Below are positions 8,873 through 18,660 of a stretch of DNA of 64,000 nt, piece by piece; position 1 is the first letter of the stretch, and each line of letters opens with the position of its first letter. The position numbers and the translations under genes are program-made. Source of the DNA: CAVOXO01 sp963700425. GTDB lineage: Bacteria > Actinomycetota > Acidimicrobiia > Acidimicrobiales > Microtrichaceae. Under the pieces are notes generated by a model. It was not told where the DNA came from. It ran no database searches and saw only the letters and a program-made list of their open reading frames with translations. The stretch lies in assembly GCA_963700425.1 (NCBI GenBank), contig CAVOXO010000007.1, forward strand, positions 124,001-188,000. The letters are read 5' to 3'.

Positions 8873-10105
8873 ATGGCTCTGAGCACAACGCTGCGTCGAC
8901 GACTCGTGCCGCTCCTGTCGGTCGCCGCCATCGTGGCGACCGCGTCGGCATGCCTGCCCACGCCGGCGGACATCGTGGCCTTCGGATGCGGCCGAGCGTT
9001 CGATCAGGACGATCACGAGGCGATCAGCGCCTACATCGACGACCTGTACCCCGGCTACAACGCCGGCCTGGCCGACCCCCCTGAGGTGATCTATGCCAAT
9101 CTCCAGGCGCTGGCGTCCATGAACTCCTCGGCTCTCGCCCCCTACCTGGCGGGGGTGTGGGTGGACGCGGATCTGGTCAGGGCGGTGGTCGGCGTCGCCG
9201 GCAACGTCGAGAACATGACGACCATCATCGAAGCGATCACCCCCTACCCCGACGAGGTGGTGGTGGAGGACCGCAGCGCCGACGCCGATCTGGCCGCCGA
9301 CATCTGGGGCCGAATCCAGGCGGCGGGCGTCGACGACGACGCACCGCTCGGCACCCGCATGATCGACTTCCTCCGCGACGGCGTGGCGGTCAGGCTCCCG
9401 CCGACCGGCGACGCCGCCGATCTCGCCGCCCGACTCCGCAGCGACGTCGGCGATCGGGTCTCGCTCACTGTGGGATCGCGACGACTCGCCGGGGGCCCCG
9501 AGTTCGACACGGGGCCATGCGTGATCGAGCTGCCGCGATGGGTCATCGGGGCCGGCGTCCCCGACAACGTGGTGACGAGAATCGTCGTCGACACACCGTC
9601 GGTGGCCCCTGGTGCAACGGTGCGCGGCCACATCGAGGTGACCAACAACGGTGCCGCGACGGCCTACGCCGGCCCCGTGAGTCCGACGGACTGTCGTCCT
9701 TCGGACCAACCGCTCACGACCACCGACCGCCAGTTCACCGTCAACGGATCGACTGTCGGAGCGGCGCCCGCGCAGAGGCTGATCAGCGACGTCGGCGAGG
9801 GCTTCCCCTTGCGATTCACTGAGGGACGCGCCGCAGAGGAGTGGATGACGCCCTATCCCTCCGGCGAGGAACTGCCATCGGTCTGCCCCGCAGGCGTCGG
9901 TGGTGGGGAGATCCGCACGGGCGAGACGATCTCGATCCCGTTCATCGCCGACACCCAGAGCTCGCGTCCCACCGACGGGGTCACGCTGCCCCCCGGTGAC
10001 TACCTGGTGCGCCCGATGCTGTGGATCCAGACCAGCTTCTTCTCCCAGGACGGGCCGGTGGCGTTGCCACCCGCGCCGGTGACCATCGCGACGACGCCCG
10101 GCTGA
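8873..10105 (+). CDS. Exported (probable lipo-) protein of unknown function, paralogue 2
   Basis: 410 aa from ATG at 8873, 22 bases after its paralogue, so very likely co-transcribed. Signal sequence RRRLVPLLSVAAIVATASAC with Cys at the predicted lipidation point. It shares with paralogue 1 the motifs ACLPTP, ELPRWVIGAGVP, FTVNGS and LPPGDYLVRP, and matching cysteines (GCGRAF, GPCVIE, TDCRPS, VCPAG). Divergence at the residue level is substantial, so the duplication is old. No enzyme motif was seen; an envelope structural or binding role is a guess. Confidence 0.8.
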   Translation: MALSTTLRRRLVPLLSVAAIVATASACLPTPADIVAFGCGRAFDQDDHEAISAYIDDLYPGYNAGLADPPEVIYANLQALASMNSSALAPYLAGVWVDADLVRAVVGVAGNVENMTTIIEAITPYPDEVVVEDRSADADLAADIWGRIQAAGVDDDAPLGTRMIDFLRDGVAVRLPPTGDAADLAARLRSDVGDRVSLTVGSRRLAGGPEFDTGPCVIELPRWVIGAGVPDNVVTRIVVDTPSVAPGATVRGHIEVTNNGAATAYAGPVSPTDCRPSDQPLTTTDRQFTVNGSTVGAAPAQRLISDVGEGFPLRFTEGRAAEEWMTPYPSGEELPSVCPAGVGGGEIRTGETISIPFIADTQSSRPTDGVTLPPGDYLVRPMLWIQTSFFSQDGPVALPPAPVTIATTPG

Positions 10106-10167
10106 TCGTGGTGTCGTCCCGCTGATCACCAACCCGCCCGTCAACCGACCCGGCGTAGGCTCCCACG

Positions 10168-10663
10168 ATGTCCATCGACGCCGCTGTTGCCGCCGATCCT
10201 GCGTCGTTCATGGCCCTGGCCCTGGAGGCGGCCCGCTCCGCGGGACCCGGCGGCGACGTGCCCGTGGGCGCCGTGGCCGTCGCCGAGGGCGCGGTGATCG
10301 CCACCGCGGCCAACCGGCGCGAACGCGACCGGGACCCCACCGCCCACGCCGAGATGCTGGTGCTCCGCGAGACGGCCACCGTGCTCGACCGCTGGCGCCT
10401 CGACGACGTCACGGTCGTCGTGACCCTCGAACCGTGTCCCATGTGCGCCGGGGCGCTGTGGGCGGCGCGTATCGGCGGTGTCGTGTTCGGAGCCGATGAC
10501 CCCCGGGCCGGGCTCCACGGGATCGCTCTACAACCTCGCGGCCGATCCGCGTCTCAACCACGAGTACCCGCTGACCGGGGGTGTGATGGCCGCGGAGTGC
10601 GCCGAACTGCTCACATCGTTCTTCGCGGCGCGACGCGTCGGCTCCGACGCCGAACCCGCTTGA
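10168..10663 (+). CDS. tadA: tRNA-specific adenosine deaminase (one frameshift)
   Basis: Converts A34 to inosine in tRNA-Arg(ACG), an essential function. About 165 aa when the two frames are joined. Zinc/catalytic motifs HAEML and PCPMCAGALWAARI are intact in the first frame (to about 10510), and the C-terminal NHEYPLTGGVM and ECAELLTSFFAARR follow in another frame. The break is at about 10511-10514, where one extra G in GCCGGGCTCC explains it: removing one G restores RAGSTGSLYNLA, the expected family sequence. Probably a consensus error. A tRNA-Ser gene follows downstream. Confidence 0.9.
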
Positions 10664-10697
10664 GGAGCCACCGGCCACCTCCGCTAACGTCCCAGAC

Positions 10698-10787
10698 GGA
10701 GAGTTGCCAGAGCGGACGAATGGGACGGTCTCGAAAACCGTTGTCCTCGCAAGGGGACCAAGGGTTCGAATCCCTTACTCTCCGCCA
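10698..10787 (+). tRNA. tRNA-Ser (anticodon CGA)
   Basis: Acceptor GGAGAGT (10698-10704) pairs with ACTCTCC (10777-10783), then G and encoded CCA at 10785-10787. The anticodon loop CTCGAAA sits between ACGGT and ACCGT, giving CGA. It has the long variable arm of serine tRNAs and the T-arm GGGTTCGAATCCC. A strong hairpin follows 9 bases after the CCA. Confidence 0.97.
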
Positions 10788-10795
10788 CCGACGTC

Positions 10796-10829
10796 CGCGG
10801 GCCCGGGATCATCAACCTCCGGGCCCGCG
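10796..10829 (+). terminator. Hairpin terminator after tRNA-Ser(CGA)
   Basis: Perfect 11-bp inverted repeat CGCGGGCCCGG / CCGGGCCCGCG with a 12-base loop, directly after the tRNA. It lacks a T-run, as is usual for terminators in high-GC actinobacteria. Confidence 0.75.
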
Positions 10830-10892
10830 ACGCGCTCACCGTGAGCCCCGACCATCACCGGCGCGGGCTCGACTCCATCCTCGGAGGTTCAC

Positions 10893-12756
10893 ATGAGCCA
10901 CACCATGTGGCGAATGATGTCGGCGGACCCCTCCGCCAAGAACGCGAAGCTGAAGCCAGGGACGGTTCGTCGGGTCGGCGTCCTACGCCCGGCCGTACCG
11001 CCCACTGCTGATCGGGTTCCTCGTCTCGATCGTCGCGGCCTCGCTCCTGGGCCTCGCTCCACCGTTCCTCTTCCGGGCCATCATCGACGACGCTCTCCCC
11101 GGCCGGTGACCGAGGCCAGTTGACGCTTCTGTCGCTGCTGGTCATCGCGGCGGCCCTCGGCGCGGCCATCCTCCAGCTCGGCGAGCGGTTCTGCTCGACC
11201 CGCATCGGCGAGGGCCTCATCTACGACCTGCGCACCCAGCTCTACGACCACGTCCAACGGCTTCCGCTGTCGTTCTTCACCCACACGCCAGACCGGCGCC
11301 CTGGTCTCGCGACTCAACAACGACGTCATCGGCGCACAGCGGGCCTTCACCGGCACCCTCGGCACCGTGGTCTCCAACGTCATCACGGTGGTGATCACCC
11401 TCGGCGCCATGATCGGTCTCGACTGGCGACTGACGATCCTCTCGGTTCTCCTGCTGCCGGTGTTCGTCGTCCCGTCGAAGTCGATCGGCCGGCGACTGGC
11501 GGGAATCACCCGGGAGGGCATGGAGCACAACGCCGAGATGAACAACCTCATGACCGAGCGTTTCGGCGTGTCGGGGGCCATGCTCGTCAAGACCTACGGC
11601 GACGAGGATCGCGAACTGACGCGGTTCGCCGGACGGGCCGCCAAGGTCCGCGACATCGGGGTGCGCTCCGCGATGCTGACCCGCACCTTCATGTCGATCA
11701 TGGGGCTCGTCGGCGCCGCGGGAACGGCCGCGGTCTACTGGTACGGCGGCACTCAGGTGATCGACGGGGCACTCACCACCGGAACGCTGATCGCACTGGC
11801 CGCACTGGTCGTTCGGATCTACGAACCGCTCACGAACCTCACCAACGCCCGGGTCGACGTGATGAGCGCGTTCGTCAGCTTCGATCGGGTGTTCGAGGTC
11901 CTCGACACGCCCAACCCCCTCACCGACCGATCGGACCCGGTTCCGTCTCGATGACGTCGAGGGTGTCGATCGAGCTCGACCACGTGTCGTTCCGCTATCC
12001 GTGCGTCGGACAGCTCTGCTGCCCGATCGCTCACCGGAGGCGACACCGGTCACCTCCGCCGACGACCGGCAGGTCCTCCACGACGTGACGCCTGTCGATC
12101 GCACCCGGCCAGATGGTCGCGCTGGTGGGACCCTCGGGTGCCGGCAAGTCGACCATCTCCTCGCTGATCGGCCGGCTGTACGACGTCACCGACGGTGCGG
12201 TCCGCATCGACGGGATCGACGTGCGGGACGTCTCCCAGCTGGACCTCCGCCGGGCCATCGGCGTCGTGGCTCAGGATCCGCACCTGTTCCACGCGACCGT
12301 CCGGCGAGAACCTGGCCTACGCCCGGGTCGGGGCGACCGAGGGCGAGATGATCGCCGCCTGCGAGGCGGCGCGTGTCCTCGACGTGATCGAACGGCTCCC
12401 CGATCGGCTTCGACACCGTGGTCGGCGAACGCGGCTACCGACTGTCGGGAGGCGAGAAGCAGCGACTGGCCATCGCCCGGATGCTGTTGAAGGACCCGGC
12501 CATCGTGATCCTCGACGAAGCCACGTCGCACCTCGACTCCGAGAACGAGGCGCTGGTCCAGGACGCCCTGGCGCGGGCGCTGACCGACCGGACGTCGGTC
12601 GTGATCGCCCACCGACTGTCGACCGTGGTCGCCTCGGACTCGATCGCGGTCCTCAACGACGGTCGGATCGTCGAGCAGGGCACCCACGCCGAGCTGATGA
12701 ACAGCGGCGGGCTCTACACCGAGCTCTACGCCACCCTCGCCGCCCAGAACGCCTGA
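10893..12756 (+). CDS. ABC transporter, fused membrane and ATPase domains (multiply frameshifted)
   Basis: A half-size ABC exporter of about 620 aa if the frames are joined. Start ATG 10893 with GGAGG upstream. Membrane domain: YRPLLIGFLVSIVAASLLGL, then LPLSFFTHT and SRLNNDVIGAQRAFTG, then NVITVVITLGAMIGLDWRLT. ATPase domain: Walker A VGPSGAGKSTISSL, Q-loop VVAQDPHLF, signature LSGGEKQRLAIARM, Walker B AIVILDEATSHLD and switch His in AHRLSTVV. The frame must change near 10975, 11110, 11285, 11945, 12000, 12100, 12305 and 12405. Eight breaks in 1.9 kb could mean a real pseudogene, but all motifs survive and the breaks look like single-base indels. The substrate (lipid or drug) is unknown. Confidence 0.82.
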
Positions 12757-14330
12757 GGCACGATCACCGCCGCCGGCGCGGGCCCCAACGTGACCACCGT
12801 GGCGCGGTCGGAGCGACCGCGGACCCGGATGCGGCCCGCCGACGACCACCCCTCGGGCTCTCCGGCGAGGTGCCAGGCGCGGTGTCCCACCAGCACCCCG
12901 CTGCGGTACCGACGGGCGCCGTCGGCGAAACGGGACGCGAGGTTCACACAGTCCCCGATGACGGTGTACTCGAAGCGTTCGTGCGTTCCGATGAATCCCG
13001 CGACGACCTCACCGGTGGCGACCCCGACCTTCGTGTCCAACATGTCGTCGAGGGCGGCCAGCTCGGCGGGAATGGCCGACGCGGCCCGGAGGGCCCGCGC
13101 CGGATGATCGGGCAGGTCGTGGGGCGCCCCGAAGACGCACAGCGCGGCGTCGCCCTCGAACTTGTTCACCCACCCGCCGTTGCGGTTCACGACGGCCACC
13201 ACGACCCCGAAGAACCGATTGAGCAGATCGACGACCTCCACCGGGGAGTGCGTCTCGGAATAGGCGGTGTAGCCGTTGAGATCCACGAACAACACCGTGA
13301 CGTGGCGCCGCTCGCCGGGCCGGTCGAACACCTCGTCGCCACCGCTCACGTCGGCGAGCGCAACCTCCCCCACCTGGGCGGCGAAGACGTGACGAAGCCG
13401 CTCGCGCTCGCGCAGACCCGCCACCAGGTCGTTGACGCCCTCGGCCAGACGGCCGATCTCCCCCAGATCGTCGACGGGAACCTCGACGGTGAGGTCGCCC
13501 TGCTCGACCGACCGCAACGCGGCTCGGATCACGTTGAGGGGCCGCGACACCGACACCGCGGCGAGTGCCATGACCGCGGCACCCGCCACCACCGAGAACA
13601 GAGCCAGCCAGGGCAACCGGTCGGCGTCGAACTTCTCGCCTCCGATGAACGGGGCCGCACCGATGGTGATCAGCGGGACCCCGCTGCCCAGCAACCACGC
13701 CAGGAAGAGACGGGGGAACACGTCGCGCCGGTTGTCGGGCAGGTCCGCGTCCTCGAGGGCCAACGCGAAGATCGGCCGGAAGTGGCCCTCCATGAAGAGG
13801 TAGAGGTTGGCGCACACCACCACCCCTGCGAGGGCGATGCCGATGGACATCCGGCGGGACGACTCGTTCACGAGACCGTAGAGAAGGGCTCCGCCCATCC
13901 ACGTGACCAGTGCGGTGAGCGTCTCCAGCGCAGGGAGCCACATCACCAGACGCCGCTCCTGGGCGGACGGCCGGCGATCGACCCGCACCCATTCGACGGC
14001 CCTCCGCAGCAGGAGCGCGTTCAGCGGCGTCCCGATCACGAACGCTCCGACGATGTAGACACCCAGGACCTCGGGGCTGATGTCGCTCATGGCGGTCGTC
14101 GTCGAGCTCGGAAAGAGCAGCCGTATGTAGATGAGGACCAGCGCAACCCCGATGCCGTTGGCACCCACCTGGATGGCGAGAACTCCCCGGATCGTCGATC
14201 GAGCCTGTGCCGTGCCCGACTGCGCCGTACCCCCGCGACCGAGCGCCGACCAGCGTCGACGGTCGACGTTCGTGACCGGGTCGACGAACGGCTCGGGGGT
14301 GCCGGCGTCTTCGGCGTCGGCGCTGGTCAC
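12726..14330 (-). CDS. Membrane class III adenylate/guanylate cyclase with HAMP domain
   Basis: 534 aa from GTG at 14330. About six hydrophobic segments in the N-terminal half, then a HAMP linker (SRPLNVIRAALRSVEQGDLT), then a class III cyclase domain: VTVLFVDLNGYTAYSE with the first metal Asp, NKFEGDAALCVFG with the substrate-selecting Lys and second Asp, and VIGDCVNLASRFADG with the transition-state Asn/Arg region. All catalytic residues look present, so it should make cAMP. The architecture is like the mycobacterial Rv1318c-Rv1320c group. Its 3' end overlaps the convergent ABC gene by 31 bases. Confidence 0.92.
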   Translation of the reverse strand: MTSADAEDAGTPEPFVDPVTNVDRRRWSALGRGGTAQSGTAQARSTIRGVLAIQVGANGIGVALVLIYIRLLFPSSTTTAMSDISPEVLGVYIVGAFVIGTPLNALLLRRAVEWVRVDRRPSAQERRLVMWLPALETLTALVTWMGGALLYGLVNESSRRMSIGIALAGVVVCANLYLFMEGHFRPIFALALEDADLPDNRRDVFPRLFLAWLLGSGVPLITIGAAPFIGGEKFDADRLPWLALFSVVAGAAVMALAAVSVSRPLNVIRAALRSVEQGDLTVEVPVDDLGEIGRLAEGVNDLVAGLRERERLRHVFAAQVGEVALADVSGGDEVFDRPGERRHVTVLFVDLNGYTAYSETHSPVEVVDLLNRFFGVVVAVVNRNGGWVNKFEGDAALCVFGAPHDLPDHPARALRAASAIPAELAALDDMLDTKVGVATGEVVAGFIGTHERFEYTVIGDCVNLASRFADGARRYRSGVLVGHRAWHLAGEPEGWSSAGRIRVRGRSDRATVVTLGPAPAAVIVPQAFWAARVA

Positions 14331-14413
14331 CCTCGAATCGTCCCAGACTCCCCGGCCTCCCGCCAGGGATCGGGGACGTCGGCGTCGTGGTCGTGACCTA
14401 TCGTCGGGCCGCA

Positions 14414-15767
14414 ATGGAGGTGACCTGGACGATCCGCGAGCTCACCGACGTCGTGAACGGACTGCTCGATACGGCGTTCGGCGACCGGATCTGGGTCGAG
14501 GGCGAGATCGTGAACATGTCCCGGGCACAGAGCGGCCACGTGTATTTCTCGCTGGTGGACCCCGACGACGACACACGGACCCCCGCCTCGCTCGGGGTCA
14601 CGCTCTTCAAATGGCACCGTGACGCGGTGAATGCGCAGCTGAGGGGCAGCGGCGGTTCGGTTCGGCCCGACGACGGCGTTCGGGTGCGCGTCAGCGGGTC
14701 GCTCGGCATCTACGCGGCGCAATCGAAGCTGCAACTCCGAATGACGGGGATCGACCCCCTGTTCACGCTCGGGTCGATCGCGCAGACCCGTGACGCGATC
14801 ATGGCGTCCCTCGCCGCCGACGGCTCGCTCGATCTGCAGAAGCGACTCGCCGTCGCCTTCCTGCCGCAGCGAATCGGACTGATCACGTCCCAGGGGAGCG
14901 CCGCACACGCCGATGCCCTCTCGGAACTGGCGAGAGCCGAGATCGGGCTCCACGTGGTCGTGTGCGACGCGCGGGTGCAGGGTTCGAACTCGGCGGCCCA
15001 GCTCGTCTCCGCGCTGCGAACCCTCGACCGCGCCGGCGTCGACGTCATCTGTCTCGTGCGGGGTGGTGGAGCCAAGACCGACCTCCTGGCCTTCGACCAC
15101 CCCGAGGTGGCGCGGACGATCGCCCAGTGCGCAACACCGGTCTGGACCGGCATCGGTCACGAAACCGATCGGTCGATCGCCGACGAGGTGGCCCACACCG
15201 CACACAAGACGCCCACCGCCTGTGCCGCAGCCGTCGTGGCCGCGGCCCACCGGGGAGGGCGGATCGTGGAGGACCGCTGGGAGGACATCTCGACCCGCTC
15301 CGCCGCCACCCTGATTGAGGCCCGCCGACGACTCGATCGCTCCGCGTCATCGGTGGCGCTCCGGACCGGATCGTCGCTGTCGCGCGCCGGTCACGCCGTC
15401 GACGAGCGCGGCCGGCGCCTCGGAACGGCGGCGGTGGCACCCCTCGATCGCCGGGCACTGGCCCTCGAGGCGGCCGTCGATCGACTGGCCGCGGCGGCAC
15501 CTCGCTGTGTGGAACGGGCCGACGAGAGGCTGAGTTCGCCGCGCCTCGTCGGCCCGGGCGCACGATCCGCAGCGGATCCTCGCCAGGGGATTCTCGATCA
15601 CCCGCACCCGCGCCGGGGCGGTGCGACACGTCGCGGGCGTCGCGGCGGGCGACGAAGTGCTCACCACCGTCTCCGACGGCGACTTCCGTTCGATCGTGGC
15701 CGAACCGCAGAGACTCGACCCCTCTCCCGACGACCACGATGGTTCCGAACTCCCGAAGGCGGACTGA
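14414..15767 (+). CDS. xseA: Exodeoxyribonuclease VII large subunit (one frameshift near the end)
   Basis: About 450 aa when joined. N-terminal OB fold (VEGEIVNMSRAQSGHVYFSL, then VTLFKWHRD), then the nuclease core with ITSQGSAAHADAL, DVICLVRGGGAKTDLLAFDHPEVART and TPVWTGIGHETDRSIADEVA. The C-terminal ILARGFSITRTRAGAVRH is in another frame; the change occurs at about 15530-15545, and joining gives the expected ending at TGA 15765-15767. ATG 14414 fits the family; an alternative ATG lies nine codons upstream. xseB starts two bases after the stop. Confidence 0.92.
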
Positions 15768-15769
15768 AC

Positions 15770-16075
15770 ATGACCGACTCCCCCGACCCGACCGCCGACA
15801 GCGAAGGAGACGGCCTCAGCTACGCCGACGCACTCCGCGAACTCGACGAGATCCTCGTCGACCTCGACAACGACCGAATCGACATCGACGCCCTCGGAAC
15901 CCGGGTGGCGCGCGCCGCCGAGCTCATCGAGAGCTGCCGGGCGAGACTCGATGTGGCCCGCGCCAGTGTCGAGGAGATCATCGCCGGGCTGGCCGACTCC
16001 GCGGCTCCGGGGCACGGTGGGGAAGGCGTATCCGGCGCCGAAGCTCCAGAATCGTCCGGAGATGCCGATCAGTAG
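15770..16075 (+). CDS. xseB: Exodeoxyribonuclease VII small subunit
   Basis: 101 aa, subunit of the XseA/XseB nuclease. The family core LSYADALRELDEILVDLDND ... LGTRVARAAELIESCRARLDVARASVEEI is intact and forms the expected helical hairpin; the rest is a short low-complexity C-terminal tail. ATG at 15770 follows the xseA stop after two bases, giving translational coupling. Confidence 0.93.
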   Translation: MTDSPDPTADSEGDGLSYADALRELDEILVDLDNDRIDIDALGTRVARAAELIESCRARLDVARASVEEIIAGLADSAAPGHGGEGVSGAEAPESSGDADQ

Positions 16076-16078
16076 TGG

Positions 16079-18556
16079 ATGTCCGCGGTGCATCCGTCGA
16101 GCGATGCTGCTCTGTCCCAACTGACCGCGCCTGCGGACCTCGAGTGGGCATTCGACCAGTCCCACCTCTTTCGCACGTACCTCAACTCGAAGAACGTCGT
16201 TCTGCTGCACTGCGACGCCGTGGGGAAGATCCTCTGGGCCTCGCCCTCCGCCATGAGGATGCTCGGTCGAACGATCGAGGACCTGGTGGGGCGGTCGATC
16301 GCGGATCTCACCGATGACCCGGCCCTCGAGGAGTTGCGTCGTCGCATCTCCGATCCGACCGCGGCGGACGAACCGAGCCTCGGGCTGGAGATGTCGGGTC
16401 CCGACGGGCTCCGGGTGCACTGCGACATCGACGTGTCCCCCTTGACCAACGGACAGCTCCCCGGCGCTCTGGTGACGGTTCGCGACGCGACCCGGCGGGT
16501 GTCGGACCTGGCCGCGCTCAAGGCCAGCGAACAGCGATTCAGGGTCATCGTCAACGAGGCGCCGTGCGGAATCGCCCTTCAGGACTCCATGGGGAGCTTC
16601 GTCTTCCTGAATCAGCGCATGAAGCGGATCGTCGGAACCACCGGCAATCACATCATCCACCACGAACTCGACGAGTTCGTCCACCCCGGCGACCTCGACA
16701 AGGTCCTCGATCACCAGGGAGCGGACCTCTCCGAGAGCATCGAGATCCGCTTCGTCAGGCCCGACGGCGAGACCCGCTGGTGCTCGGCCAGGATCCTCCC
16801 CCAACCCGACGAGTCCGGCAACGACGTGAGCTACCTGTGGGCGACCGAGGACATCACCGCCCGGGTCCGCGCCGAAGAGGATCAATCCCGCCTCTATGCG
16901 CTCATGGAGGTGTCGTCCGACCTGGTGGTGATCCTCGACGTCAATGCTCGCCCGCTCTACATGAACCCTGCCGCGAGACGCCTGCTGGGGGTCCCCGAAG
17001 GGATCGACCTCGATGCCGACTCGCCGGCTCTCGACCTCGAGACCCAGCCCGCCGAGGCCCTCGACTCCATCAAGGACACCTTGGGCAGGGGCGACACCTG
17101 GAACGGCGAGTTCTCCCTCAGGAGCGCTCAGGGGCTGTGGGTGCCATTCTCCGCCCTGGTCGTTCCCGAGATCGATTCGCGGGGAGATCTGGAACGGGTC
17201 TCCGCCGTCCTGCGCGACGTCTCCGAACGCAAGGCCTTCGAGGAGCGGCTGCAATGGGAGGCGACCCACGATCCGCTGACCGATCTTGCCAACCGCTCCC
17301 TGCTCACCAGCCAGTTGAGCCACGCCATGGAACGCGCGTCGGCCGAGGGGACCTACGTGGCGATCGCGTTCCTCGATCTCGACAGCTTCAGGATGATCAA
17401 CGAGAGCCTCGGGCACCGTGTCGGCGACAACCTGTTGCGCCAGACCGCGGAGAAGCTCTCGAAGCTGGTGTGGTCGCACGACACCGTCGCCCGGTTCGGC
17501 GCGGATGAGTTCGCCATCCTCATGGAGAACCTCTCGTCGCCCGACGAAGCCGTCAACCTCGCCGAACGGATCAGAACCGCCGTGTCCGGCCGCGTCGGCA
17601 TGGCCGAGGTCGAGCTCCTGATGACGTTCTCTGCGGGTGTCGCCGTCACCGACGGCACCCGGGGAGATCCGGCCAGCCTCATCCGCGACGCCAACGCCGC
17701 CCTCCACGAAGCGAAGCTGCGGGGCCGCGATCGGACCGAGATGTTCACCGGCAGCCTCCGCGCCCGGGCGGTCGACCGGCTGTCGATCGAAACCGGGCTC
17801 CGCAGGGCGCTCCGCCGTGACGAGCTTCGCCTGTACTACCAACCCCAGGTCTCGCTCGAGACCGGTCGCATCTGTGGTGCCGAAGCCCTCATCCGTTGGC
17901 AGCACCCCGAACACGGGTTGATCGGACCGAGCGAGTTCATCTCCATCGCGGAGCAGGCCGGCCTCATCATCCCGATCGGCCACTGGGTTCTCACCGAGGG
18001 CTGCAAGCGCCTGAACCGTTGGCAGACCGAGCTCACCAACGGCTCCCGGTTGACCATGGGCGTCAATCTGTCGGGCAAGCAACTGCTGAACCCGACGCTG
18101 ACCGAGGAGATCTCCACGGTGATCGACGAGTCGGGCATCGACCCGGCTCAACTCGAGATCGAGATCACCGAGTCGGTCCTCCTCGACGACGTCGACCGAT
18201 CGATCTCGGTCCTCGAACGGCTCAAGGGGTTGGGGGTGCAGCTGGCGCTCGACGACTTCGGAACCGGCTACTCGTCGTTGACCTATCTCAGGAGCTTCCC
18301 CATCGACGTCGTCAAGATCGACCGCAGCTTCGTCGACGGCATCGGAGCCGACGCCGGAAACGCCGCGATCGTGGCGTCGATCGTGGAACTGGCCCGGACC
18401 CTCGGCCTTCGCACCATCGCCGAAGGAGTCGAGAACGAGACGGATCTGGACGTCCTCCGCAAGATCGGCTGCCACGAGGTCCAAGGGTTCCTGATGTCCC
18501 AGCCGCTCACGGCCGACGACGCCGAACGCTTCATCTCCTACGACCCGGAGTGGTGA
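16079..18556 (+). CDS. PAS-PAS-PAS-GGDEF-EAL signalling protein (degenerate GGDEF, intact EAL)
   Basis: 825 aa, soluble, ATG at 16079 three bases after xseB. Three PAS-type sensor regions at about residues 30-140, 150-270 and 275-390 precede a GGDEF domain (DPLTDLANRSLL) and an EAL domain. The diguanylate-cyclase site reads RFGADEF rather than RxGGDEF, so synthesis is probably lost or weak and the domain may only bind nucleotide. The EAL site is complete: AEALIRWQHPEHG, ITESVLL, DDFGTGYSSL and KIDRSFV, so it is probably a c-di-GMP phosphodiesterase. No membrane segment, so it should sense a cytoplasmic signal. Confidence 0.92.
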   Translation: MSAVHPSSDAALSQLTAPADLEWAFDQSHLFRTYLNSKNVVLLHCDAVGKILWASPSAMRMLGRTIEDLVGRSIADLTDDPALEELRRRISDPTAADEPSLGLEMSGPDGLRVHCDIDVSPLTNGQLPGALVTVRDATRRVSDLAALKASEQRFRVIVNEAPCGIALQDSMGSFVFLNQRMKRIVGTTGNHIIHHELDEFVHPGDLDKVLDHQGADLSESIEIRFVRPDGETRWCSARILPQPDESGNDVSYLWATEDITARVRAEEDQSRLYALMEVSSDLVVILDVNARPLYMNPAARRLLGVPEGIDLDADSPALDLETQPAEALDSIKDTLGRGDTWNGEFSLRSAQGLWVPFSALVVPEIDSRGDLERVSAVLRDVSERKAFEERLQWEATHDPLTDLANRSLLTSQLSHAMERASAEGTYVAIAFLDLDSFRMINESLGHRVGDNLLRQTAEKLSKLVWSHDTVARFGADEFAILMENLSSPDEAVNLAERIRTAVSGRVGMAEVELLMTFSAGVAVTDGTRGDPASLIRDANAALHEAKLRGRDRTEMFTGSLRARAVDRLSIETGLRRALRRDELRLYYQPQVSLETGRICGAEALIRWQHPEHGLIGPSEFISIAEQAGLIIPIGHWVLTEGCKRLNRWQTELTNGSRLTMGVNLSGKQLLNPTLTEEISTVIDESGIDPAQLEIEITESVLLDDVDRSISVLERLKGLGVQLALDDFGTGYSSLTYLRSFPIDVVKIDRSFVDGIGADAGNAAIVASIVELARTLGLRTIAEGVENETDLDVLRKIGCHEVQGFLMSQPLTADDAERFISYDPEW

Positions 18557-18660
18557 GCCGGTTGGTGGTCGGCCACCCCGATACCCGCTGAACCGTAAGG
18601 TGCCGGCGGTAGACTCTGTCGGCCTCGGGCACGCAGGGGCGAGACGAATCGTCTACTCGA

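Noticed and set aside
12195..14396. Plus-strand open frame opposite the adenylate cyclase
   Set aside because: It joins a piece of the ABC gene to antisense cyclase sequence; no motif beyond the ABC fragment.
15347..18484. Open minus-strand frame of more than 1000 codons opposite the PAS-GGDEF-EAL gene
   Set aside because: Its length is due to codon bias on the other strand; it has no recognisable motif and crosses xseA and xseB, which are real.
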